From positions 1 to 6,424 of the forward strand of contig JANYDR010000660.1 in assembly GCA_025363495.1 (NCBI GenBank): a stretch of DNA of 6,424 nt, written 5' to 3'. The position numbers and the translations under genes are program-made. Below the pieces are notes generated by a model. It saw only the letters and a list, made by a program, of their open reading frames with translations, had not been told where the DNA came from and ran no database searches. Shown here piece after piece: positions 1 to 6,424 of this stretch. The stretch comes from Cyclobacteriaceae bacterium (GTDB lineage Bacteria; Bacteroidota; Bacteroidia; Cytophagales; Cyclobacteriaceae). Within the stretch, counting starts at the first letter, position 1, and every line of letters begins with the position of its first letter.

Positions 1-1874
1 ATTAAGCCGAAAGTAATCGCTTTGTGAAGGTGACGATAATAGAGATGTCGGATCGATCTGCTCCCCTTTATTATTAAACAATGAATAACCGATCTGATTT
101 GTGTCTTCATTTAGTAGAGAAAGTAGCCAATGACGAAGTGAACCATTGAAATATTTTTTACGATTCTTCTCGCGATCAATGCCTTTTATAAATGAACTGG
201 AGGGTAGAGATTCATATTTTACAGGTGCATCAGCTAATTGATCTGCCGGAACAACCATAATAAAGAACTTCTTCAGATAACCAATCAGGTTGTTCTTAAT
301 AATTAATGGTGACTTACAATTAAATGTCATTTGGCTTTCATTTTCAATGGTGCCTATGTCTCCAAGGTTGAGAATCATGGGTGATAGACTATCAATCTTT
401 GGGCTAATGAATTCGTTTTGCAGCCATGCAATTTCCTGGTCAGTAAGAGGAATGATTTTTTTATTTCTGACGGGAGTAAGCAGAAGCGACAAGTTAAATA
501 GACCTCCGGGAATGTTTATGAAAGACCGTTGAATGGAATATCCTTCCTTGTAGACCACAATTTCCGCTTGCCCAGCCGGTAAATTGTTTAGTTTAAATTC
601 TCCACCTTCATCACTTTCGGTTCCAGTGGTTGTTTTATTGATAAATATTTCAGTCCCTGCAATTGGCTTTCCTGTCTTGTCACTTAAGATTATGCCTGTT
701 AGCTGCCCCATTGGTGATACAAGACTAGTCTGTCGGTTACTCAAGGTTAGCTTATGCTTGTCAGGGCCTTTTATAAGGTTGCCACTTTGTTCAGGTTCAT
801 AATTAATAGGTAAGAAATCAGCCATACGTAGTGAACTCATGTATCCTGAAGTGACCATATTTTCGGGGTTCAGCACAGTGCCTCCCGAATTGACCTTTAT
901 TGAACCGTTTCTTAACTCCAGCCATGAAACAGGAATAATGACGTCGTCATAGATTCGGCTTGGAGAAATACTTTTGGTATAATGAACTTCAAGTCTTTTT
1001 TTTAAAATAATCGTTGATCCGTGAGTTGAAGCGTCAGGAACGATATCAATAAGGGTGGTGTCTAGCTTCTCAATGGTATGATCAAGTTCTTTAGCGAACA
1101 CAGAGGACCTTGGGCTATTTTCAAAGCCAGTTTTGTCGCTATAAAGCAGAAAGCCCTCTTCGCGGATCGTATGGCTTAAGATAGCGTTTAACAGATGTCG
1201 TTGTGATCCATAATAGGCAGCCCGTCTGTTTTGGAGCCATTTTGCGGCAACAATGGTATTGGCTGGTTTCATTTCTTCGAACCTTATGTTACCCAGGAAT
1301 GAAAAACTATCATCGCTTTTCGTAAACTTTTTGAGTGAATAAGATAATCGGTAACCTAGCGCTTCATTTTCAATGTTAAGATTTTCAGACGCCTTTGCTG
1401 ATAGTGTCCCCTTTTCATCTGTAAATTCCAGTACCCACGGATTAGTAATCTTGCATTGAGAAGCTGATTTTCCTGTACCTAAAAATGCTAATTTGAATCT
1501 TTTCATCTGCCTATCCCACACCTTATCACGTTTGGCTTTAACATGAACATTTTCCAGCATTTTATCATCGGGTATCAGTTGCACTACTATTTTTGAATCC
1601 TGTCCGTCAGCTAGATTGACTTTTGTTTGATAGGCTTGATATCCCACAAAAGAGAATATGACTTCACTCTGACCGATAGGTACATTACTTAATCTATAAT
1701 AACCATTTTCATCAGTGGCCGTACCGATCGTTGTGTAATTGACATAAACATTTGCGAAAGGAAGAGGTTCAAGGGTTTTTGAATCCAGTACGCGACGGTT
1801 TATTGAGCAGTCTGCGAGAAAGCACCTAAGAAAAATGCCCCTGACAATATTAATAAAATAACATATCTCATCAT
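1..1874 (-). pseudogene. Exported protein with two CarboxypepD_reg-like domains; frameshifted after the signal peptide, partial at the left edge
   Basis: Reading starts at ATG 1874 and gives a hydrophobic leader (MMRYVILLILSGAFFLGAFS, then QT), which hits a stop at 1802-1800. The mature protein continues one frame back (-1), open without any stop from about 1809 to base 1. One missing base near 1809-1811 would join them as SQT-CSINRRVLDS, giving about 625 visible residues. In that numbering, residues 25-104 form a CarboxypepD_reg-like beta-sandwich (VLDSKTLEPLPFANVYV, TDENGYYRLSNVPIG, FVGYQ). Residues about 145-230 carry a pattern seen in many Bacteroidota proteins (NPWVLEF, ALGYRLSY, NRRAAYYGSQRH). 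Residues 390-469 are a second CarboxypepD_reg-like domain, and about 520-585 repeat the downstream pattern (IGY, NRKKYFNGSLRH). The protein is probably periplasmic or outer-membrane associated, and its function is unknown. No ATG, GTG or TTG in the mature frame would keep the first domain. The gene is therefore either broken or carries a sequencing error. The long undamaged frame downstream favours an error or a very recent mutation. Confidence 0.8.
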
Positions 1875-2021
1875 GGATATTGAAATTATTGCTAAGTCAA
1901 ATCACTGAATCATTCTTTGCGCCAATTTAAAATTTACGAAATGACTTTCATTATATTTAGCGATTGCTTAAAATAGTCTAAAAAAGCGATTCTTTCAATT
2001 GTTTCTTCCGCGGTTATAAGA
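1875..2021. other. Intergenic spacer, no gene seen
   Basis: This AT-rich 147-base spacer lies downstream of the TrmH-family gene and upstream of the frameshifted exported protein, both on the minus strand. It contains a direct repeat of AGCGATT (1959-1965 and 1985-1991). I found no hairpin followed by a T run that would be a convincing terminator. I also found no good match to the TTTG-N19-TAnnTTTG promoter pattern, although the upstream gene must either read through or end here. Confidence 0.5.
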
Positions 2022-2822
2022 TTATCTCTTAAATCCCCTCTGTCTCACAGCCTCAAACACTACCACCGCCGTTGCTGTCGACACATTCATCGAATCAATC
2101 TTCCCTTGCATTGGGATGATAATATTGGCATCGGAGTTCTTTACCCAAATATCCGATAAGCCAGTTGCTTCGGTTCCCATGACAATGGCTGATGGAATTT
2201 TGAAGTCTACTTCGTTATAAGGTCTTGAAGCTTTGAGGTATGTACAATAAATAGAAACGTTGTTCTTCTTTAACCATGCAATGGTGTCCTCTGACGATGC
2301 AGAAGCAACCTGTTTTGTGAAAATGCATCCGAGACTTGAGCGCACAACATTGGGATTGTAAAAATCTGTTTGAGGATCACAGATGATTACTGCATCGACT
2401 CCGGCGGCATCGCTTGTGCGAAGAATAGCTCCAAGATTGCCAGGCTTTTCAACCGACTCAAGAACTAATATCAATGGTGATTTACTTAATGAAATTTCTT
2501 CCAGTCGGTGAGTTTTCATTTCGGCAACAGCAATCACGCCGCCTGAGTTTTCACGGACAGCAATTTTATCGAAAACCTCCTGTGTTACTGGTACCAAAAA
2601 CTTGTCTTCAACATGTAAAGACTGTAGGTCTCTTTCCGGAAAGATGTCAACACAATAAAACAGGTTCCCGATTTTATAACCCGCCTGCAAGGCCATCCCG
2701 ATCTCTTTCTTGCCTTCAATTATAAACAGCTGTTGCTTTCTTCTTTCGCGCGGCTTTTCCAATGCAAGCAGACTCTTGACTTTGGGATTTTGTGTGCTGG
2801 TGATGACGGTACCGGGTTTCAT
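2022..2822 (-). CDS. TrmH/SpoU-family RNA methyltransferase (SPOUT class)
   Basis: This 266-residue protein should transfer a methyl group from S-adenosylmethionine to a ribose 2'-OH in tRNA or rRNA. Residues 10-45 match the SpoU substrate-binding region (TQNPKVKSLLALEKPRERRK, then FIIEGKKE). The C-terminal SPOUT knot carries three conserved motifs: motif 1 at 119-140 (LVLESVEKPGNLGAILRTSD, with N129 and R135), motif 2 at 213-222 (IVMGTEATGL, with E218), and motif 3 at 234-250 (IIIPMQGKIDSMNVSTA). Length and domain order are normal for the family. I chose ATG 2822. The frame can be extended to a TTG at 2861, but that adds 13 residues with no family resemblance and overlaps promoter-like sequence. 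The exact target cannot be read from sequence, because RlmB-, TrmH- and TsnR-like members share these motifs. It is divergent from another methyltransferase gene. The product class is secure; the substrate is open. Confidence 0.93.
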   Translation of the reverse strand: MKPGTVITSTQNPKVKSLLALEKPRERRKQQLFIIEGKKEIGMALQAGYKIGNLFYCVDIFPERDLQSLHVEDKFLVPVTQEVFDKIAVRENSGGVIAVAEMKTHRLEEISLSKSPLILVLESVEKPGNLGAILRTSDAAGVDAVIICDPQTDFYNPNVVRSSLGCIFTKQVASASSEDTIAWLKKNNVSIYCTYLKASRPYNEVDFKIPSAIVMGTEATGLSDIWVKNSDANIIIPMQGKIDSMNVSTATAVVVFEAVRQRGFKR

Positions 2823-2831
2823 AGAAGAAAG

Positions 2832-2862
2832 CAAAGGTGATTTTTTTTGCCAGTTATTCAAA
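2832..2862 (-). promoter_or_regulatory. Candidate Bacteroidota-type promoter for the TrmH-family gene
   Basis: On the minus strand TTTG (2862-2859) is followed after 19 bases by CACCTTTG (2839-2832). This matches the Bacteroidota -33/-7 pattern TTTG-N19-TAnnTTTG except for C in place of T at the first -7 position. It would place the transcript start only a few bases before ATG 2822, giving a very short leader. An alternative -7-like sequence, TAGACTTTG at 2867-2859, has no -33 partner. Inference only. Confidence 0.3.
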
Positions 2863-2888
2863 GTCTATTAATCATCTAAGAGTTGATC

Positions 2889-2919
2889 TTTGTCGGGAAA
2901 GCCGGGCGATGTACCTTTA
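2889..2919 (+). promoter_or_regulatory. Candidate Bacteroidota-type promoter for the class I methyltransferase gene
   Basis: TTTG (2889-2892), a 19-base spacer, then TACCTTTA (2912-2919) matches the known Bacteroidota consensus TTTG-N19-TAnnTTTG at all but the last base. Transcription would begin near 2925, leaving a leader of about 18 bases before ATG 2943. Because these elements lie inside the possible N-terminal extension from TTG 2883, they also argue for the ATG start. Confidence 0.5.
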
Positions 2920-2942
2920 TACATTATTGGTTTATACAATTG

Positions 2943-3839
2943 ATGAACTTACTACATCCCGCTTCCTGGCACGACTACGAACTTCTTGATTCAGGTAACT
3001 TTGAGAAACTCGAACGTTTTGGAAAGTATATTCTCATCCGGCCGGAACCCCAGGCAATATGGGAACGAGCTCTTCCCGATCAGGAATGGAAAAGACTGGC
3101 TCATGCTCATTTTTCCCGCGAGCAAAATGATAAATTCCGGTTCACTGATGACGTAAAGGGAGGATGGAAGAAACTGAAAGAGATTCCTGAAAGCTGGCAG
3201 GTTACGTATCAATACAATCAATTAAATCTTACATTTCGTCTGGCGTTAACTGGATTTGGTCACGTTGGGATTTTTCCAGAGCAGGGAGAGAACTGGAATT
3301 TTATTTATGATACAGTTCAACGCTGGAAGTTAAATAAGCCTCGCGTGCTGAATCTTTTCGCGTATACCGGAGCCGCTTCTGTCGTGGCAAAATCGGCGGG
3401 AGCAGATGTAACGCATGTTGATGCTTCTCGTCCGGGTTTGAACTGGGCCAATCAAAATATGGTGCTGAATAATCAGGATAACATCCGATGGGTATATGAA
3501 GATGCATTCAAGTTTGTAAAGCGTGAAGTTAAACGCGGGAACAAATACAATGGCATTATCATGGATCCGCCGCCTTATGGCCGCGGACCGGAAGGCGAGA
3601 AGTGGACCTTACAAGAGCAATTGAATGAACTGGTGAAATTCAGCAGGGAGTTGCTGGTGGACAAACAATCCTTTTTTATTCTTTCCATGTATGCCGTTGG
3701 ACTCTCGGCAACTGTTGGCCGTAATGTGGTGTTGTCTCATTTTACGCCATCCGAAACAGAGTTTGGTGAGTTTTATCTTCACTCAAAGCAGGGTAAAGAT
3801 TTACCCATGGGAACGTTCGTGCGATTTAGAAATTTCTAA
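2943..3839 (+). CDS. Class I SAM-dependent methyltransferase, RlmI/RlmK-like
   Basis: This 298-residue protein is likely a cytoplasmic RNA (rRNA) methyltransferase. The N-terminal 100 or so residues form a beta-rich region seen in this family (LLHPASWHDYELLDSG, FGKYILIRPEPQAIW). A Rossmann-fold catalytic domain follows: SAM-binding motif I at 135-143 (VLNLFAYTG), the acidic ribose-binding strand at 158-162 (HVDAS), EDAFKFV at 186-192, and catalytic motif IV at 207-216 (MDPPPYGRGP). Motif IV resembles the (N/D)PP(Y/F) signature. ATG 2943 was preferred to TTG 2883 because family proteins begin at about this point and the promoter-like sequence overlaps the extension. The gene is divergent from the TrmH-family gene and convergent with DUF2071, overlapping it by 4 bases. 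By family it resembles RlmI/RlmK-type 23S rRNA cytosine-5 or guanine methyltransferases. The precise nucleotide cannot be assigned, and most relatives are annotated only as class I methyltransferases. Confidence 0.9.
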   Translation: MNLLHPASWHDYELLDSGNFEKLERFGKYILIRPEPQAIWERALPDQEWKRLAHAHFSREQNDKFRFTDDVKGGWKKLKEIPESWQVTYQYNQLNLTFRLALTGFGHVGIFPEQGENWNFIYDTVQRWKLNKPRVLNLFAYTGAASVVAKSAGADVTHVDASRPGLNWANQNMVLNNQDNIRWVYEDAFKFVKREVKRGNKYNGIIMDPPPYGRGPEGEKWTLQEQLNELVKFSRELLVDKQSFFILSMYAVGLSATVGRNVVLSHFTPSETEFGEFYLHSKQGKDLPMGTFVRFRNF

Positions 3840-4546
3840 ATTTTACATCCCTCTTTCACCTTTATTTCCGAGCCTTCTGCTAAAAAAACAGAAATGGGCT
3901 TCTCGCTTTTGAGGAAACCAAAATCATTTCCGTAGATGGTTGCGAAGTCGACATCGATCGTATATTCTTTTGTTTCGTAAACCTGCCAGCGGGGATGTTC
4001 AACGCCATACTCTGAGGTTTTGCTTTCGGAGATTTTCGTATAACCCCAATAATGCTCCGTAATGAACTCTTCTTCACTTCCAGAAATAATTTCTTTCGAT
4101 AGGGTTGAAGTAATTACCGTGAATGAATTCCATTGCTTTTTTCGCCATCGATAAGTCACTTCCAATGAATCATTGAATGTCTTCCATTCATGACTCATGG
4201 GCATCGTTTCATACTTCTCTCCATAGAGTGTATTAGCCACTAATGTAAGAGCAGGTTTTGGCACAATCTCTTTTATAAAAACAACTCCACGTTTCCATTC
4301 TCCATGATCTTTGTACCGGACATAAAATCGCAGATTAACTTCTTCAAAGTTGACATGAAACGGCATCTTTATTCCCAGTATCCTTGTTTCCAAAAACATA
4401 AACCCTATCAGACTCACATAACAGCAACCATTCCACAAGTCAATCTCTGTTTTTGCGGGCAAATATGATTGAAGAATCTTCTGATCAATGGCGTAATTAG
4501 CCATAGCGAGTTTTCGCCATTCGGCGGTTAGGAATGTTTTCTTCAT
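3836..4546 (-). CDS. DUF2071 (YqjF-like) family protein
   Basis: This 236-residue protein starts at ATG 4546 (MKKTFLTAEWRKLAMANYAI) and ends at a TAG overlapping the convergent neighbour's TAA. The N-terminal segment, the LIGFMF strand, the stretch around residues 68-76 (NFEEVNLRF), and the RGVVFIKEIVPKPAL stretch are hallmarks of DUF2071, a family with an acetoacetate-decarboxylase-like beta-barrel. The length is full for the family. There is no signal peptide or membrane segment, so it is probably cytoplasmic. No enzyme activity is established for this family, so I do not assign one. It is transcribed from the spacer containing the inverted repeat at 4594-4618, divergently from the serine hydrolase gene. 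The family call is confident; the function is unknown. Confidence 0.88.
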   Translation of the reverse strand: MKKTFLTAEWRKLAMANYAIDQKILQSYLPAKTEIDLWNGCCYVSLIGFMFLETRILGIKMPFHVNFEEVNLRFYVRYKDHGEWKRGVVFIKEIVPKPALTLVANTLYGEKYETMPMSHEWKTFNDSLEVTYRWRKKQWNSFTVITSTLSKEIISGSEEEFITEHYWGYTKISESKTSEYGVEHPRWQVYETKEYTIDVDFATIYGNDFGFLKSEKPISVFLAEGSEIKVKEGCKI

Positions 4547-4593
4547 TTAGTTTATCCGTGTGATCTGTAGCAAGTCCGTCCCAATAGATGGAA

Positions 4594-4618
4594 TAACACA
4601 AAAAGTCTATTTGTGTTA
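4594..4618. repeat. Perfect 9-bp inverted repeat in a divergent promoter region, possible operator
   Basis: TAACACAAA (4594-4602) and its exact reverse complement TTTGTGTTA (4610-4618) flank a 7-base spacer (AAGTCTA). It lies 47 bases upstream of the DUF2071 ATG and 115 bases upstream of the serine hydrolase ATG. The arms are AT-rich and no T run follows, so a regulator binding site is more likely than a terminator. The right arm also contains TTTG (4610-4613), which could act as a plus-strand -33 element. Its function is inferred from position and symmetry alone. Confidence 0.5.
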
Positions 4619-4732
4619 CTTATTTAAGATTCTTATTTGAAATAATAAATCATGCAATTTAGTACCAAGATAAGTTTTACAGAGCGTGCTTTCGGAACAT
4701 TTAGTATTTTTAAATCTAACTCATTCAGCGCG

Positions 4733-5626
4733 ATGAAAAGACTACTTATTCTGGTTATTGTTGCTTGTTCCACTGTTTTGATCTCCTGTCAGACAAAACG
4801 GGAGAAATTGAAAGAAGAAATCAGTACTGTGTTTAGTAAGCAAGAAGGAAACTTTGCTGTTGCTTTCAAAGATCTTACCACAGGCGAAGAAGTACTCTTG
4901 AACGAGCGTGAATCATTTCATGCAGCGAGCACTATGAAAACACCGGTGATGATCGAAGTTTATAAGCAAGCATTAGAAGGAAAATTCTCATTGACCGACT
5001 CTCTTTTAGTAAAGAATGAATTCAAAAGCATTGTTGATGGAAGTCCATACAGTCTGACAGAAAAAGACGACAGTGAGCCCGAGATTTATAAAAAAATAGG
5101 ACAGAAGTCTTCGATATTAGATCTAATGTATGGTATGATCACGGCCAGCAGCAATCTGGCGACTAATATTCTCATCGAGCAGGTGGATGCGAAGAAAGTA
5201 ACTCAAACCATGCGTGATCTGGGTGCGAGAGATATCCAGGTACTTCGGGGAGTGGAAGATCAAAAGGCTTTTGATAAGGGGTTAAGCAATTCGGTGACAG
5301 CCTATGATTTGATGATAATCTTTGAAAAGATAGCTAAAGGAGAAGCGGTTGACAAGAGATCATCACAGGCAATGATTGACATACTATTGGACCAGAAGTT
5401 TAATGACATTATACCTGCGAAACTTCCGAAAGAAGTCAAAGTCTCTCACAAAACAGGCTGGATCAAGGGACTTCACCATGATTCCGGAATCGTTTTTCTT
5501 CCTAACGGCAAAAGCTACGTGCTGGTACTCTTATCAAAGAATTTGCAGGATGAGGAAAAATCAATTGATGCAATGGCTAGCGTGTCATTAATGATTTACA
5601 GATTCGAAGAAGTGAATAGAAAATAG
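4733..5626 (+). CDS. Class A beta-lactamase-related serine hydrolase, lipoprotein
   Basis: This 297-residue lipoprotein belongs to the Beta-lactamase2 (PF13354) type of serine hydrolase. A type II signal ends in lipobox LISC with Cys19 (MKRLLILVIVACSTVLISC), so the mature protein should be membrane-anchored outside the cytoplasm. The catalytic motifs are in order: Ser66-Thr-Met-Lys69 (SxxK), Ser139-Ser140-Asn141 at the SDN position, Glu175 in the omega-loop region (RGVEDQKAF), and Lys240-Thr241-Gly242 (KTG). The family cleaves or binds beta-lactam or peptidoglycan-like substrates. Here Asp131 of the SDN motif is Ser, and the Asn170 position appears to be Ala179, so efficient beta-lactamase activity is uncertain. 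I chose ATG 4733 over ATG 4652, because the upstream 27 codons would bury the lipoprotein signal. It is preceded by the 4594-4618 repeat and divergent from DUF2071. It could equally be a peptidoglycan hydrolase-like enzyme. Confidence 0.9.
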   Translation: MKRLLILVIVACSTVLISCQTKREKLKEEISTVFSKQEGNFAVAFKDLTTGEEVLLNERESFHAASTMKTPVMIEVYKQALEGKFSLTDSLLVKNEFKSIVDGSPYSLTEKDDSEPEIYKKIGQKSSILDLMYGMITASSNLATNILIEQVDAKKVTQTMRDLGARDIQVLRGVEDQKAFDKGLSNSVTAYDLMIIFEKIAKGEAVDKRSSQAMIDILLDQKFNDIIPAKLPKEVKVSHKTGWIKGLHHDSGIVFLPNGKSYVLVLLSKNLQDEEKSIDAMASVSLMIYRFEEVNRK

Positions 5627-5804
5627 AAATAAGAACTGAAATCCTCCTAATTTCCCCTTTAAACTTAGTTTTAAGCATCGGTTTGCCTCTTTTGTCCAAG
5701 ACCTTTATGCAATTGTTGCATGATCAAAATCGCGCTTATGTAACACTCTACTGATTAATCGAATAAATTTTGTTAATTCAGTATTCCAAAAAAATTAACG
5801 ACAT
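5627..5804. other. Intergenic spacer with a short inverted repeat, no gene seen
   Basis: This AT-rich spacer separates two plus-strand genes. It contains a perfect 6-bp inverted repeat with a 3-base spacer (ATGCAA, TTG, TTGCAT at 5707-5721), 83 bases before the next ATG, which could be a regulator site. TAAATTTTG at 5764-5772 resembles a -7 element, but no -33 TTTG lies at the right distance. No convincing terminator hairpin follows the serine hydrolase. Confidence 0.45.
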
Positions 5805-6424
5805 ATGACTAAAGATAATCGCCGGCAATTTCTTACAAAAGCAATTGCACTTGGTTCGGCAGCAATGTTGCCACTTACAAGCATTAGTAATTCATTTGAA
5901 AGTAAAGATGAAGTTAAAGCACTTCCGTCTTTGAAAGGGAGAAGGGTATTATTCACCTACGGCGGGTGGAATGGTCATGAGCCAACAAAATTTGCAGATT
6001 ATTTTATTCCATGGCTTAAATCCGAAGGGGCAGACGTTCAATCATTCACAACATTAGATCCCTATGCTGACAAAGCCCTGATGGACACAATTGACATGGT
6101 CGTTCAGGTTTTTACTATGTCAAAAATTACAAGAGAACAGGAGCATGGATTATTGGAAGCCATTGGAAAGAATGGCACTGCCATGGCAGGATGGCATGGT
6201 GGTATGGGCGACTCGTTTCGCGAGAACCCTGATTACCAGTTTATGGTCGGTGGTCAGTGGGTAGCGCATCCCGGTGGCGTGATGGATTATGACATTAAAA
6301 TTACAAATCATACTGACGAAGTAACAAAAGGGTTGAAAGACTTTAGCATGAAGAGTGAGCAGTACTATATGCACGTCGATCCAAATGTGAAGGTGCTTGC
6401 TACTACTGCCTTCACGGGAAAAAT
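5805..6424 (+). CDS. ThuA-like domain protein with a Tat-type signal, partial at the right edge
   Basis: The first 206 codons are visible, starting at ATG 5805 after an A-rich leader typical of Bacteroidota start sites. The N-terminus, with Arg-Arg followed by QFLTK (residues 6-12) and a hydrophobic stretch to about residue 26, fits a twin-arginine signal, so the protein is probably exported folded. From about residue 44 the sequence matches the ThuA domain, a class I glutamine amidotransferase-like (flavodoxin-type) fold. Visible blocks are VLFTYGGWNGHEP, VVQVFTMSKITREQEHGLLE, AGWHGGMGDSFR, FMVGGQWVAHPGG and SEQYYMHVDP. Such proteins are linked to trehalose and other sugar-derivative catabolism and often sit near Gfo/Idh/MocA oxidoreductases. 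No such partner is in view here. The exact reaction is not established. The C-terminus and any downstream operon lie beyond the window. Confidence 0.88.
   Translation, partial: MTKDNRRQFLTKAIALGSAAMLPLTSISNSFESKDEVKALPSLKGRRVLFTYGGWNGHEPTKFADYFIPWLKSEGADVQSFTTLDPYADKALMDTIDMVVQVFTMSKITREQEHGLLEAIGKNGTAMAGWHGGMGDSFRENPDYQFMVGGQWVAHPGGVMDYDIKITNHTDEVTKGLKDFSMKSEQYYMHVDPNVKVLATTAFTGK

Noticed and set aside
290..802. Plus-strand open frames at 290-532 and 584-802
   Set aside because: Both lie antisense to the exported protein's long frame, show no recognisable domain and have unlikely composition, so they are shadow frames.
1800..1845. Programmed -1 ribosomal frameshift joining leader and mature protein
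   Set aside because: No X-XXY-YYZ slippery heptamer in the right frame, and no clear downstream stem-loop; the nearest T-rich run (ATTTTTC) would alter the SQT cleavage region. A simple indel is more economical.
2822..2861. TTG start at 2861 for the TrmH-family gene
   Set aside because: The extra 13 residues have no family similarity, TTG is a poor start, and the stretch overlaps promoter-like sequence; ATG 2822 fits better.
2883..2942. TTG start at 2883 for the class I methyltransferase
   Set aside because: Twenty extra residues are not family-like, and the likely -33 and -7 elements lie inside the extension; ATG 2943 fits the family N-terminus.
2474..3507. Open frames at 2474-2725 (plus), 2991-3221 (minus) and 3301-3507 (minus)
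   Set aside because: Each is antisense to a confident methyltransferase gene with intact motifs, and none has a family resemblance.
4652..4732. ATG 4652 as start of the serine hydrolase
   Set aside because: It would put 27 unrelated residues in front of a clear lipoprotein signal starting at ATG 4733; the upstream region is probably untranslated.
1..6424. CRISPR array, tRNA or rRNA gene, insertion sequence, defence system
   Set aside because: No regularly spaced repeats, tRNA-like cloverleaf, transposase motifs or terminal repeats were seen, and the genes belong to housekeeping or envelope families.

Overview
The window looks like an ordinary chromosomal segment of a member of the Bacteroidota, probably a Cytophagales-like lineage. 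The evidence is the content: a secreted protein with CarboxypepD_reg-like domains, a DUF2071 protein and class I methyltransferase of the type common in that phylum, a twin-arginine ThuA-like protein, AT-rich spacers, start codons without Shine-Dalgarno sequences, and promoter-like TTTG-N19-TAnnTTTG patterns. I see no RNA gene, insertion sequence, CRISPR array, prophage or defence module.

Layout. From 1 to 1874 on the minus strand lies a large exported protein that runs off the left edge. Its signal peptide and mature part are in different frames, separated by one apparent single-base frameshift. The mature part is an internal duplication of a unit of about 360 residues. From 2022 to 2822 (minus) is a TrmH/SpoU-family RNA methyltransferase. 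Divergent from it, across about 120 bases holding two promoter-like sequences, is a class I SAM-dependent methyltransferase of the RlmI/RlmK-like type (2943-3839, plus). That gene meets a DUF2071 gene (3836-4546, minus) tail to tail, and their stop codons overlap by 4 bases. A perfect 9-bp inverted repeat (4594-4618) sits in the divergent spacer before a lipoprotein of the class A beta-lactamase-related serine hydrolase family (4733-5626, plus). A 178-bp spacer follows. The window ends in the first 206 codons of a ThuA-like protein with a Tat-type leader (5805 to the right edge).

The genes do not form one pathway. The two methyltransferases probably both modify RNA, but they are divergently transcribed and need not be co-regulated. 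The flanking genes are cell-envelope or exported proteins. Every gene except the first appears intact where fully visible, and all intact genes belong to recognisable families. I did not find a convincing new multi-gene system. The most notable points are the frameshift and the internal duplication in the first gene, and the inverted repeat at 4594-4618.
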